The position numbers were made by a program, and so were the translations under genes. Below the pieces are notes generated by a model. It was not told the DNA's origin. It saw nothing but the letters and a program-made list of their open reading frames with translations, and made no database searches. From Christiangramia oceanisediminis (GTDB taxonomy: Bacteria; Bacteroidota; Bacteroidia; Flavobacteriales; Flavobacteriaceae), in contig NZ_JANCNS010000001.1 in assembly GCF_022570735.2 (NCBI RefSeq), forward strand, positions 1,240,001-1,304,000: a stretch of 64,000 nucleotides of DNA, in the 5' to 3' direction. This document shows, in pieces, positions 25,634 to 33,481 of the stretch. How positions within the stretch are numbered: position 1 is the stretch's first letter; each line of letters begins with the position of its first letter.

Positions 25634-26056
25634 ATGAAAATCGCAATTTTCTTCCTGTTAATTTCACTTTGGTCTGCTGATAAAGAAAAGCCGGTTGGCG
25701 CTACCGAATCAATCAATCTTAGTGAAACATTTTGTGTTGGAGATGAACTGGTGCTGGGAAATAGCAGGATAAAATTTTCCAGGGTCATTTCTGATTCCCG
25801 CTGTCCTGAAAGTGCAATTGTCACCTGTATCTGGGCTGGAGAAGTGAAAATACTTCTGGAGCATTATGAAGGTAATGAGCTAAAATCCAGACTTATTATT
25901 AGGAATTCGGTGTCTGAAATAAATGAATTTCTGGCTGGTACAGGGGTTTCAGTAGGATGGTTTGAGGTGCTTCCTCATCCCGAAAAACCAGAAAATTTGA
26001 TGCAGGAAGATTATTCTTTTAAAGTTCAGATTTCAGAAAGGCTGGCGAGAAATTAG
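25634..26056 (+). CDS. Conserved hypothetical protein with SRCP/CIWAGE motif
   Basis: 140 residues. A short hydrophobic N-terminus (KIAIFFLLISLWSA) looks like a weak signal peptide. The core block DSRCPESAIVTCIWAGEV (about residues 56-73) recurs in small secreted proteins of Bacteroidota, with two cysteines that may form a disulfide. Function is unknown. It lies 47 bp after the ZIP gene on the same strand, and its last 4 bp overlap the convergent FeoB-associated gene. Confidence 0.65.
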   Translation: MKIAIFFLLISLWSADKEKPVGATESINLSETFCVGDELVLGNSRIKFSRVISDSRCPESAIVTCIWAGEVKILLEHYEGNELKSRLIIRNSVSEINEFLAGTGVSVGWFEVLPHPEKPENLMQEDYSFKVQISERLARN

Positions 26057-26202
26057 TCGCCACATCCACAATCTGAAACTCCGCAGGAACCGGCTTTTTT
26101 CTTGCCACCAAGAAATGCGGGTTTCCAGACGAACTTGGTTATAAGATAGCCTGTAGCGATAAAAAAGGTGATAAAAACAAGTATTTCCTGTAGAACTTCC
26201 AT
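26053..26202 (-). CDS. FeoB-associated Cys-rich membrane protein
   Basis: A 49-residue gene. It starts MEVLQEILVFITFFIA, has one transmembrane helix (about 5-22) and ends in a cysteine-rich tail, AGSCGVSDCGCGD. This matches the FeoB-associated Cys-rich membrane protein family, small accessory proteins encoded next to feoB in many anaerobes and Bacteroidota, thought to help ferrous-iron import. It starts 32 bp after the feoB stop on the same strand. It overlaps the convergent hypothetical gene by 4 bp. Confidence 0.85.
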   Translation of the reverse strand: MEVLQEILVFITFFIATGYLITKFVWKPAFLGGKKKAGSCGVSDCGCGD

Positions 26203-26234
26203 AGTTTTTAAGTCGTTTTAAATCTGTATCCTTA

Positions 26235-28340
26235 CTATTTTAAGACCTGAAAGGCAATTAAGGCCACTACATAAGCAAATGCACTCATGATTATTAATTG
26301 CAGCACCGGCCATTTCCAGGTGTTGGTTTCTTTTTTCACGATCGCGAGCGTACTCATACATTGCATGGCGAATGCATAGAACAGCAATAAACTAACCCCG
26401 CTGGCAAAGGTGAACAACGGGCCCCCAAGTATAGGGTTGATCTCGGCGGCCATCCGGTTTTTAATGGTTTCCTCTTCATCGCTGCCTACACTGTAAATGG
26501 TTGCAAGCGTACCCACGAAAACTTCACGTGCTGCAAAAGAACTGATGATTGCTATCCCGATCTTCCAGTCGTAGCCTAATGGCGCAACAACAGGTTCAAT
26601 ACCTTTACCCATGATCCCGATGTAGGAATTCTTCAGTTTAAAGGATGCTACCTCCTCTTCGATCTCATCATGGTTTACTTGCTGTTCGGTTTCGGTGTAT
26701 TTTGAAGTTACGATCTCTTCGGCATTCTCAAAATCGTCGCCAGGTCCATAGCTCGCCAAAACCCATAATATAATTGAGATCGCCAGGATGATCTTTCCTG
26801 CCCCAAAAACAAAGGATTTGGTTTTCTCCACCACATTTATGGCAACGTTCTTTACCATGGGAACCTTGTAATTAGGCATTTCTATCACGAAATAACTTTT
26901 CAGGTTGCTTTTCATGATCTTGTGCAGCAGCCAGGCCGAAAATATGGCCATTCCAAAGCCTAAAAGATACAGGATCATTAAGGTTAGTCCCTGCATATTG
27001 AAGCCAAGGAAAGATTTATCGGGGATCACCAGGGCGATAATGATCAGGTAAACCGGAAGCCTGGCCGAACAGGTTGTGAACGGAACTACCAGGATAGTGA
27101 TAAGCCTTTCTTTCCAGTTTTCTATATTTCTCGTGGCCATCACTGCGGGGATTGCACAGGCTGTTCCTGATACCAGGGGCACCACGCTTTTTCCGCTTAG
27201 GCCAAATCTTCTCATGATGCGATCCATCAGAAAGACCACCCGGCTCATATATCCCGATTCTTCAAGTATCGAAATGAACAGGAATAAAAAGGCGATCTGT
27301 GGAATAAATATGACGATCCCTCCAAGCCCGGGAATGATCCCTTCAGCAATTAAACTGGTAAAAGGTCCCGATGGAAATGTTTCTTTGGTGATCTCGCTCA
27401 GCGAGGCAAAAGTTGCGTCGATCCAATCCATGGGAACGCTGGACCAGCTGTAGATAGCCTGGAATATAAGCAACAGAATACCGAAAAAGATAACATAACC
27501 CCATACTTTATGAGTAAGGATGCGATCTAATCGTGAGCGAAGATCGGTTGCTGCATTTTTATCCACGCTCATGGTCTCTTTCAGGACACCGTTTATGAAC
27601 TGGTAGCGAATGATCGTTTCCTTCTGCTGAAGCCGTTTCAGGTCGCTGGTAGATTTTGTATTGAAGCTGGTGTTGGTGTTGAGCTCGGCGCGATTAATAT
27701 TTCCGAAATTCACATCCTGGGTAATGACCAGCCATAATTTGTAAAGCGACTGGTTTGGAAAAGCCTTGCGCAGGTTTCCGAAATATTCCGGATCTATTAC
27801 TGAAGCATTTACACAGGGTTCAATTGGGATATGACGGTAATTGATGATGAGCTCCTTCAGGTAATCGATTCCCATCCTTTTGCGGGCACTTACCAGGGCG
27901 ACCTTGGTTTTAAGTCGTTCCTCCAGTAATTCCACATCCAGGGAAATTCCGCGGCGCTCCATCCTGTCGGCCATATTGATGGCGAGAATGGTAGGAATTC
28001 CAAGGTCTTTGATCTGGGTAAAAAGAAGGAGGTTTCTTTTTAAATTTTCAACGTCGCTTACCACTACTGCCACATCTGGGTAATCTTTATCATTCTTATT
28101 CAGCAGCAGTTCGATAACGACATTTTCGTCAAAAGAAGAAGCGTTGAGGCTATAAGTTCCGGGAAGATCCAGGATATGAGCCTTTAATCCGCGCGGAAGT
28201 TTGCAGATCCCTTCTTTCTTTTCTACCGTGATGCCTGGATAATTACCAACCTTCTGGTTAAGGCCGGTTAGCTGGTTAAATACAGATGTCTTACCGGTAT
28301 TGGGGTTACCAATTAAAGCAACATTAATTTGCTTACCCAT
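26235..28340 (-). CDS. feoB: Ferrous iron transport protein B
   Basis: Imports Fe2+ across the inner membrane. The 701-residue protein has an N-terminal G domain (G1 GNPNTGKTS residues 11-19, G3 DLPGTYSL, G4 NMAD) followed by the helical GDI-like spacer and a membrane domain with two gate repeats (IPEVMATR-like region AIPAVMATRN and FTTCSARLPVYLI). The length is typical. It begins 1 bp after feoA and is followed by the small Cys-rich gene, giving a feoA-feoB-Cys-rich operon. Confidence 0.97.
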   Translation of the reverse strand: MGKQINVALIGNPNTGKTSVFNQLTGLNQKVGNYPGITVEKKEGICKLPRGLKAHILDLPGTYSLNASSFDENVVIELLLNKNDKDYPDVAVVVSDVENLKRNLLLFTQIKDLGIPTILAINMADRMERRGISLDVELLEERLKTKVALVSARKRMGIDYLKELIINYRHIPIEPCVNASVIDPEYFGNLRKAFPNQSLYKLWLVITQDVNFGNINRAELNTNTSFNTKSTSDLKRLQQKETIIRYQFINGVLKETMSVDKNAATDLRSRLDRILTHKVWGYVIFFGILLLIFQAIYSWSSVPMDWIDATFASLSEITKETFPSGPFTSLIAEGIIPGLGGIVIFIPQIAFLFLFISILEESGYMSRVVFLMDRIMRRFGLSGKSVVPLVSGTACAIPAVMATRNIENWKERLITILVVPFTTCSARLPVYLIIIALVIPDKSFLGFNMQGLTLMILYLLGFGMAIFSAWLLHKIMKSNLKSYFVIEMPNYKVPMVKNVAINVVEKTKSFVFGAGKIILAISIILWVLASYGPGDDFENAEEIVTSKYTETEQQVNHDEIEEEVASFKLKNSYIGIMGKGIEPVVAPLGYDWKIGIAIISSFAAREVFVGTLATIYSVGSDEEETIKNRMAAEINPILGGPLFTFASGVSLLLFYAFAMQCMSTLAIVKKETNTWKWPVLQLIIMSAFAYVVALIAFQVLK

Positions 28341-28341
28341 A

Positions 28342-28572
28342 TTAGCCTATTAATTCAATTTCTATAAGCAGGGCGGTTTCTTTTCGAATCGCCAGGTGAC
28401 TGCCGTTAATGTTCAGGTACATTGGATCCTGAAAAGGGGCAGTTTGCACCATTTCTACTTCATTTCCGGGAAGGCAGCCCATTTCAAGAAGTTTAAGCGG
28501 GACATGTTCTGCGGAAAATTCCTTGATAATCCCCCGTTGTCCCCTCTTCAGATTTGCGACCGTGACCTTCAC
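28342..28572 (-). CDS. feoA: Ferrous iron transport protein A
   Basis: 76 residues with an SH3-like FeoA fold: LKRGQRGIIKEF, VPLKLLEMGCLPGNEVEMV and LAIRKETALLIEIEL. It is a small cytoplasmic partner of FeoB. It is first in the feo operon, with a good promoter 29 bp upstream. Confidence 0.95.
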   Translation of the reverse strand: MKVTVANLKRGQRGIIKEFSAEHVPLKLLEMGCLPGNEVEMVQTAPFQDPMYLNINGSHLAIRKETALLIEIELIG

Positions 28573-28600
28573 CTTTTATTTAGATTGATTTTAAACAAGG

Positions 28601-28629
28601 CAAAAGTAATGGAATTTAACCCAATACAA
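28601..28629 (-). promoter_or_regulatory. Promoter of feoAB operon
   Basis: On the minus strand, TTG (28629-28627) and TACTTTTG (28608-28601) are spaced by 18 bp, a good -33/-7 pair. No clear Fur or DtxR box overlaps it. Confidence 0.6.
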
Positions 28630-28653
28630 AAGTTAAAGGAAGAAAAAGTAAGT

Positions 28654-29325
28654 TTAGCGGTATTGCGCTTTAAGAACCTTTAGATCATGCATAAGGTTTT
28701 TGATAGCCTCCGGATCTGTACCATCATAAAAGCCGCGTATTTGCTTTTCTTTATCCACCAGGATAAAATTCTCGGTATGGATCATATCGTATTTCCCGCC
28801 ATCGCCAGTAGATTTTGTTGCGAGGTAAGATTTTCTGGCCAGGTCATAGATCTGTTTCTTATCTCCGGTAACCAGGTTCCATTTTTCGTCAATGACGCCT
28901 TTCTCGATCGCATATTCCTTTAGAACCGGAACGCTGTCTGCCACCGGAAAAACGGTATGTGACAAGAGTAAAACCTCATCGTCGCTTTTGATCTTTTCCT
29001 GGATCTCGATCATATGATCGGTCATGATGGGGCAGATGGTAAGGCAGGTGGTAAAGAAAAAGTCGGCGATATAGATCTTGTCTTTATAATCTTCCTGGGT
29101 GATGGTATCCCCATTCTGGTTTACCAGTTCGAAGTCGGCTATTTTATGATATTTCCGAACATATTGAACGGTGGAATCAACCAGCTCGGCATTTACCATT
29201 TCGGGTTGATAGACGGGCAGCCGTTCTTCCGGTTTCAGCAAGGTGTATATGCACAGAATTATGATCACCGAAAGGACGAATAAAACTATGGCAAAGGTTT
29301 TGTATTTAGCAAAAAACTTGAGCAC
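28654..29325 (-). CDS. SCO1/SenC-family copper chaperone-like protein
   Basis: 223 residues: one N-terminal membrane anchor (11-28) and a periplasmic thioredoxin-like domain with Cys94-x3-Cys98 (FFTTCLTICPIM) and the conserved histidine in MIHTENFILVD. This is the copper-binding set of SCO proteins, which metallate the CuA site of cytochrome oxidase. It is upstream of feoA on the same strand by 81 bp, but with a separate promoter in between. No oxidase subunit gene is in the window. Confidence 0.92.
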   Translation of the reverse strand: MLKFFAKYKTFAIVLFVLSVIIILCIYTLLKPEERLPVYQPEMVNAELVDSTVQYVRKYHKIADFELVNQNGDTITQEDYKDKIYIADFFFTTCLTICPIMTDHMIEIQEKIKSDDEVLLLSHTVFPVADSVPVLKEYAIEKGVIDEKWNLVTGDKKQIYDLARKSYLATKSTGDGGKYDMIHTENFILVDKEKQIRGFYDGTDPEAIKNLMHDLKVLKAQYR

Positions 29326-29341
29326 CAGATTATAATTTTTG

Positions 29342-29349
29342 CAAAGTTA
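29342..29349 (-). promoter_or_regulatory. Putative -7 element for SCO gene
   Basis: Minus-strand TAACTTTG matches TAnnTTTG, 16 bp before the SCO ATG. The -33 element is not clear. Confidence 0.4.
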
Positions 29350-29422
29350 TGGCCTGAGGTTCAAATAGTCGAATTCTACCAAGAAAAATTTCAGGTGCGA
29401 ATCTGGCTTGATTTAAAACTTT

Positions 29423-29450
29423 TTTGAGAGTTTTTAAAAACTTACTTTTG
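29423..29450 (+). promoter_or_regulatory. Promoter of rseP
   Basis: TTTG at 29423-29426 and TACTTTTG at 29443-29450 are 16 bp apart. The ATG is at 29477. Confidence 0.55.
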
Positions 29451-29476
29451 TGCGATTTTAAATTTGAAGTTGACTA

Positions 29477-30793
29477 ATGGATCCATTTTTAGTAAAAGCC
29501 ATACAATTAATATTATCTCTTTCTTTACTGATTGTTCTGCATGAATTAGGTCACTTTGTGCCTGCCAAACTGTTCAAGACCAGGGTAGAGAAGTTCTTTT
29601 TGTTCTTCGATGTAAAATTTGCCCTTTTCAAAAAGAAAATTGGCGATACGGTTTACGGGATTGGCTGGCTTCCGCTTGGAGGTTATGTTAAGATCTCGGG
29701 GATGATCGATGAGAGCATGGATAAGGAGCAGATGGCCCAGCCGCCTAAGGATTATGAATTCCGAAGCAAACCAGCCTGGCAGCGATTGATCATTATGCTT
29801 GGTGGGGTAACGGTAAACCTGGTTCTGGGATTCCTGATCTATATGATGATCATGTTCGTTTGGGGGAAACCTTTTATAGATCCGGCTGATCTGCCTAATG
29901 GTTACGCAGTAGCCGAAAGCTTTAAGGAATTCGGGTTTCAGGATGGTGATAAGGTTCTCAGAATGGACGGGAAGGATGTGGAGAGCTATAATGATGTAAA
30001 TAAACATCTGTTCTTAAGAGATGTAAATAATATTACCGTAAAACACCAGGATGGTGTGGAAGAAACTATCGAATTGCCTGAGGATATTGGTAGCACCATG
30101 TTTCAACAGGGAGTGATGCAGCCATTTGTGCCTATTACCTATCCTGTTCTGGATACGGTGGTTGCAGATATGGCCGCGGAAAAGGCAGGTCTTAAAAAAG
30201 GAGACAGTATTATTTCTCTTAATCAATTCGAGATAGGCTACTGGCACGAAATCGCGCCCATTTCTCAGGAAAATCCTGGCAAGGAAATCGAGGTGGTTTA
30301 TAAAAGAGATGGAGAGATCCAGAGCGTGATGATCACACCAGATGAAGAAGGGAAACTAGGTATAGCACCCATTATTAGATTAGAGCCAGATCGCAAGCGG
30401 TATGGTTTTATGGAAAGTATCAGCGCCGGTTTCGATTATGGTTACTGGATCCTTCATGATTATGTGGCACAGTTCAAATATGTATTTACCAAAAAAGGGG
30501 CTTCCCAATTAGGTGGTTTTGGTGCTATTGGTGGCTTATTCCCTGATACCTGGAACTGGTATGGTTTCTGGCATACCACTGCACTGCTATCTATCATTCT
30601 GGCCTTTATGAACATTTTACCAATTCCTGCCCTGGATGGTGGTCATGTAATGTTCCTGTTATATGAGATGGTAACCGGAAGGAAGCCTAACGATAAGTTC
30701 ATGGAAGTTGCCCAGATGGTAGGGTTTTTCCTGTTGATCGCGCTGGTTCTATATGCCAATGGAAATGATATTTATCGCTGGTTATTTGATTAG
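29477..30793 (+). CDS. rseP: RIP-type zinc metalloprotease RseP
   Basis: 438 residues, a site-2 intramembrane protease of the inner membrane. The zinc site is His22-Glu23-x2-His26 (VLHELGHFVPAK), with the third ligand in the C-terminal ILPIPALDGGHVMF block. Two PDZ-like domains lie between (about 120-200 and 205-290). It should cleave anti-sigma factors or signal-peptide remnants. It has its own promoter and a terminator, so it is monocistronic, unlike the dxr-rseP order of proteobacteria. Confidence 0.95.
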   Translation: MDPFLVKAIQLILSLSLLIVLHELGHFVPAKLFKTRVEKFFLFFDVKFALFKKKIGDTVYGIGWLPLGGYVKISGMIDESMDKEQMAQPPKDYEFRSKPAWQRLIIMLGGVTVNLVLGFLIYMMIMFVWGKPFIDPADLPNGYAVAESFKEFGFQDGDKVLRMDGKDVESYNDVNKHLFLRDVNNITVKHQDGVEETIELPEDIGSTMFQQGVMQPFVPITYPVLDTVVADMAAEKAGLKKGDSIISLNQFEIGYWHEIAPISQENPGKEIEVVYKRDGEIQSVMITPDEEGKLGIAPIIRLEPDRKRYGFMESISAGFDYGYWILHDYVAQFKYVFTKKGASQLGGFGAIGGLFPDTWNWYGFWHTTALLSIILAFMNILPIPALDGGHVMFLLYEMVTGRKPNDKFMEVAQMVGFFLLIALVLYANGNDIYRWLFD

Positions 30794-30818
30794 ATTAGTT
30801 GAAAAAACATTAATAAAC

Positions 30819-30853
30819 AGAGCCTGGGACATATTTGATCCCTGGCTCTTTTC
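30819..30853 (+). terminator. Rho-independent terminator after rseP
   Basis: AGAGCC-T-GGGA and TCCC-T-GGCTCT form a 10-bp stem with one mismatch, followed by TTTTCATTTT. It ends just 10 bp before the next start codon. Confidence 0.75.
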
Positions 30854-30862
30854 ATTTTAATT

Positions 30863-32299
30863 ATGATGAAGAAATCCTTAAAATCTCTTGTGAACCTGCT
30901 TAATCTAATGCTGCTCCTGTTTGTTCTGGGAGCTTGCTCAAGCACCGATAAAACTAATAATACTGATGATGCCCCAACGGCGGAATCTATTGTGATTTTT
31001 ACCGTGAATGACCTGCACGGAAAGATCGATAACTTCGGAAAGGTAAAAGCCATTCTCGATGAAGAAAGAAAAAAAGAATCTCAGGTGTTTTTTGTAGCGG
31101 GTGGAGACCTTTTCTCGGGAAATCCCATAGTCGATTTTCATCCTGAAAAAGGCTTCCCGATAATTGATCTGATGAACAGGACCGGGATTGATGTTTCGGC
31201 CCTTGGGAATCATGAGTTCGATTATGGTCAGGAAATTCTGAATGCCAGGATGCAGCAGGCCAGTTTCCCCTTTCTTTCTGCAAATGTTAAGAATATAAAT
31301 GGGGAGCTAAATCTGCCGGAAGGTAGGGTCACCATTGAAAAGGATGGTTTTGAGATCGCTTTTATCGGTGTGGTGGAAACCAGTTCTCCCGGGAATATAC
31401 CTTCAACCCATCCCAAACGGATACAGGGCCTGGACTTTGAGGAAGGAGTTAATTCTGTAGCGAAATACAGGGATGACGAGGAGGTTCAAAATGCCGATCT
31501 GGTTATCGCGCTTACCCACTATGGATCTCATGGAGACGAAATGATCCTTCAGAATCATGATTTTGTAGACCTGGTTATTGGGGGTCATAACCATGACATT
31601 TATAACAGGAAGGTCAATGGCAGATATATGGTTCAAAGTGGATCTAATTTAAGATATATGACAAAGCTTAGCCTGGAAGTGCTGGAAGGTGAGATCGTGG
31701 AATATGAATACGAACTCGTCAACCTGGATGAAAAGACCGAGGAAGACGCAGAGATCATGGAGATTGTTGCCGAATACAACAATAAGCCCGAATTCTATGA
31801 AGAAATTGGGACTTCGCTAAGGGATCACAATTCGGCCCAAACAGGTTGTTTCTATACAGATGCTTTACGAACGATCACGGGTGCCGATATCGTCTTCCAG
31901 AATTATGGGGGGATTCGTGCCGGGCTGGATTTTGGGAAGATCACTCCTTTTGATATCTATACCATTGATCCCTTCGGAAATGGCCTGGATACTTTTTCCA
32001 TGAGCGTTAAAGAGCTGAAAGAATTCCTGGAGGCTCCAGATGCTCCTTCGATGGCATATTCAGGTCTTAAGATGACCCGTGATAATGGACGGGTTCGTAT
32101 TTATGATCCTGAAGGCAGGGAACTGAATGACGAATATGAACTCGTCATTGGACTGAACGATTATATCTCGAATGTACATTCAGACGATTTTACCTCGCCA
32201 TTAAAGACTTTTGAAAAAACCACCGCAGAATACCTTATAGAATACCTTAAGGCCTATCAGAGCGTGATCGATTACGAGGATTGTAATAATAGTATTTAA
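30863..32299 (+). CDS. 5'-nucleotidase/metallophosphatase lipoprotein
   Basis: 478 residues with a lipobox (LGAC, Cys25). The N-terminal metallophosphatase domain shows VNDLHGKIDNFG, GGDLFSGN, LGNHEFDYG and VIGGHNHD, which together supply the two-metal site. The C-terminal 5'-nucleotidase substrate domain (from about 315) has FQNYGGIRAGLDFG and IDPFGNGLDTF. It is a UshA-like enzyme, probably facing the periplasm or cell surface, that dephosphorylates nucleotides for salvage of phosphate and nucleosides. Confidence 0.92.
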   Translation: MMKKSLKSLVNLLNLMLLLFVLGACSSTDKTNNTDDAPTAESIVIFTVNDLHGKIDNFGKVKAILDEERKKESQVFFVAGGDLFSGNPIVDFHPEKGFPIIDLMNRTGIDVSALGNHEFDYGQEILNARMQQASFPFLSANVKNINGELNLPEGRVTIEKDGFEIAFIGVVETSSPGNIPSTHPKRIQGLDFEEGVNSVAKYRDDEEVQNADLVIALTHYGSHGDEMILQNHDFVDLVIGGHNHDIYNRKVNGRYMVQSGSNLRYMTKLSLEVLEGEIVEYEYELVNLDEKTEEDAEIMEIVAEYNNKPEFYEEIGTSLRDHNSAQTGCFYTDALRTITGADIVFQNYGGIRAGLDFGKITPFDIYTIDPFGNGLDTFSMSVKELKEFLEAPDAPSMAYSGLKMTRDNGRVRIYDPEGRELNDEYELVIGLNDYISNVHSDDFTSPLKTFEKTTAEYLIEYLKAYQSVIDYEDCNNSI

Positions 32300-32391
32300 A
32301 AAATCTGCAAGGCTGAAATTCATATTTATCTGTCTATTTGAGAGATAGGATTAACGGTGATTTTTTCCTCAAAAAAAATTTAAAAATTCTT

Positions 32392-32422
32392 TTGACAGCA
32401 TTTAAAAATTGACTTATATTTG
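32392..32422 (+). promoter_or_regulatory. Promoter of tRNA-Asn
   Basis: TTTG (32392-32395, within TTTTGACA) and TATATTTG (32415-32422) are 19 bp apart, one of the best -33/-7 pairs in the window. The tRNA begins at 32446. Confidence 0.7.
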
Positions 32423-32445
32423 CAACCGCTTTTAAAGCAAAACAC

Positions 32446-32519
32446 TCCTCCTTAGCTCAGTTGGTTAGAGCATCTGACTGTTAATCAGAGGGTCCTTGGT
32501 TCGAGCCCAAGAGGAGGAG
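32446..32519 (+). tRNA. tRNA-Asn (GUU)
   Basis: A 74-nt cloverleaf: acceptor TCCTCCT/AGGAGGA, D arm AGCTCAGTTGGTTAGAGC, anticodon stem TCTGA/TCAGA with loop CTGTTAA (anticodon GTT at 32480-32482), and T arm CTTGG-TTCGAGC-CCAAG. The discriminator base is G. The CCA end is not encoded. Confidence 0.97.
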
Positions 32520-32526
32520 CAACCTA

Positions 32527-32552
32527 AGCCAGTCGAAAGACTGGCTTTTTTT
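32527..32552 (+). terminator. Rho-independent terminator after tRNA-Asn
   Basis: AGCCAGTC-GAAA-GACTGGCT is an 8-bp perfect stem with a stable GAAA loop followed by seven T. Confidence 0.92.
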
Positions 32553-32577
32553 ATTTCGCTTTGGGCGAGAAGTTTAA

Positions 32578-32597
32578 CCTGAGCGAAGTCGAAGGGA
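32578..32597 (+). repeat. Dispersed intergenic repeat fragment
   Basis: CCTGAGCGAAGTCGAAGGGA resembles a short intergenic element that I know to be scattered in many Bacteroidota genomes (often as the reverse complement, TCGACTTCGCTCAGG). Only one copy is in this window, so the call rests on recognition. Confidence 0.45.
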
Positions 32598-32627
32598 TTT
32601 CAACCTAACCTGATTAAGTTATAGAAG

Positions 32628-33125
32628 TTAAAGACCCTGTAACCGCTGCCATTTATTCTCGACCATTATTTTGTCAGGATCCCAAAACTCAATAAAAAGC
32701 GCCAGTAAATTGGTTCTTGTTTTTTCATTATCATATTTCTCTGATAGAGCTCCGGAGTAGGGTAATTGTAGTATAACATTATTATGTCCTAATTTGGCGT
32801 CTCCACCCAGGCTAAAGGATAATGATAGGGCATCCCCTAAATTGTTAGATCCGTTCCAGAATTTCGTACTGTAATAGAATTGGGGATATTCTGATAAAGC
32901 ACAGGACTTACATAAAAGATTTTTTATCTCTTCAAAATTATTATGTAATCTATCCTCCGGCTTATTCATTTTTTTAAATCCGGTAGGAAACCAATTAGAA
33001 AAATTATCATCGCATTTCTCTAATAGGTAAATGAATATCAATATGTCATTAACACATTCTTCAAGGCTTTGTAATCTTTCACCCCATGCTACTCCTATTT
33101 TCTTAAGTTTAATTTTATTACTCAA
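32628..33125 (-). CDS. Imm52-like immunity protein (orphan)
   Basis: 165 residues without signal peptide or membrane helix. The N-terminal VAWGERLQSLEECVNDILIF (Trp14-Gly15, then a helix) and NWFPTGFKK near residues 44-52 match the Imm52 family, immunity proteins for polymorphic toxins. No toxin gene is nearby. The gene is AT-rich and uses codons such as AAT, ATA and TTA more than its neighbours, and sits just after a tRNA gene and a dispersed repeat, which suggests horizontal gain. The family match is by eye and could be to a related uncharacterised family. Confidence 0.6.
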   Translation of the reverse strand: MSNKIKLKKIGVAWGERLQSLEECVNDILIFIYLLEKCDDNFSNWFPTGFKKMNKPEDRLHNNFEEIKNLLCKSCALSEYPQFYYSTKFWNGSNNLGDALSLSFSLGGDAKLGHNNVILQLPYSGALSEKYDNEKTRTNLLALFIEFWDPDKIMVENKWQRLQGL

Positions 33126-33293
33126 AGGCTAGGTGGTCTTTTATAATTCTCCTTCAAATATAGATCTATATCAATTGTTTACTAATATCATTAAAAGCCA
33201 TTTTATTTATGGCAGTTCATTACCATTACAGACTTAATTTTAATTTAATATACAATTGACACTATGTTTAACTTGGAAGCCTTTATTTGTGGG

Positions 33294-33384
33294 GTCTTAG
33301 GACGCACACTTAAAATCGTTAAGTTTTTGTCGACTTGATTCTAATAGTGTGTCAGGGCTGCCTCTCAGGGCAGCCTTTTTTTAT
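33294..33384 (+). ncRNA. Candidate structured small RNA or leader ahead of the porin gene
   Basis: The 356-bp gap 33126-33481 has no good ORF. Its left part (33126-33240) is plain AT-rich DNA. A promoter-like TTG (33256-33258) and TTTATTTG (33282-33289) precede a segment with a nested hairpin: GAC-gc-ACACT pairs with AGTGTGTC, enclosing AATC/GATT and AAGT/ACTT. A strong terminator ends it. This could be a free RNA of about 90 nt or an attenuator for the phosphate porin 100 bp downstream. No known RNA family is recognised. Confidence 0.35.
33356..33382 (+). terminator. Rho-independent terminator upstream of porin gene
   Basis: GGCTGCC and GGCAGCC pair around a 6-base loop and are followed by seven T. 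No protein gene on the plus strand ends before it, which implies a non-coding transcript. Confidence 0.85.
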
Positions 33385-33481
33385 TCCTTCAAATAATATT
33401 CATGACTTAACTAACAGGAAACATTTACTTAACATTGTTATCGTTTCTTTGCCGGCGACAAAAACTTAGAAAACGATTTTA

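Noticed and set aside
28573-28640. Possible DtxR-like box downstream of the feoAB promoter (TTTAGATTGATTTTAAA)
   Set aside because: Only the left half-site resembles TTTAGG; the right half does not match CCTAAA and the site lies after the predicted transcription start.
32500-33240. Integrated element at tRNA-Asn with duplicated attachment site
   Set aside because: No second copy of the tRNA 3' end and no integrase or transposase gene was found in the region.
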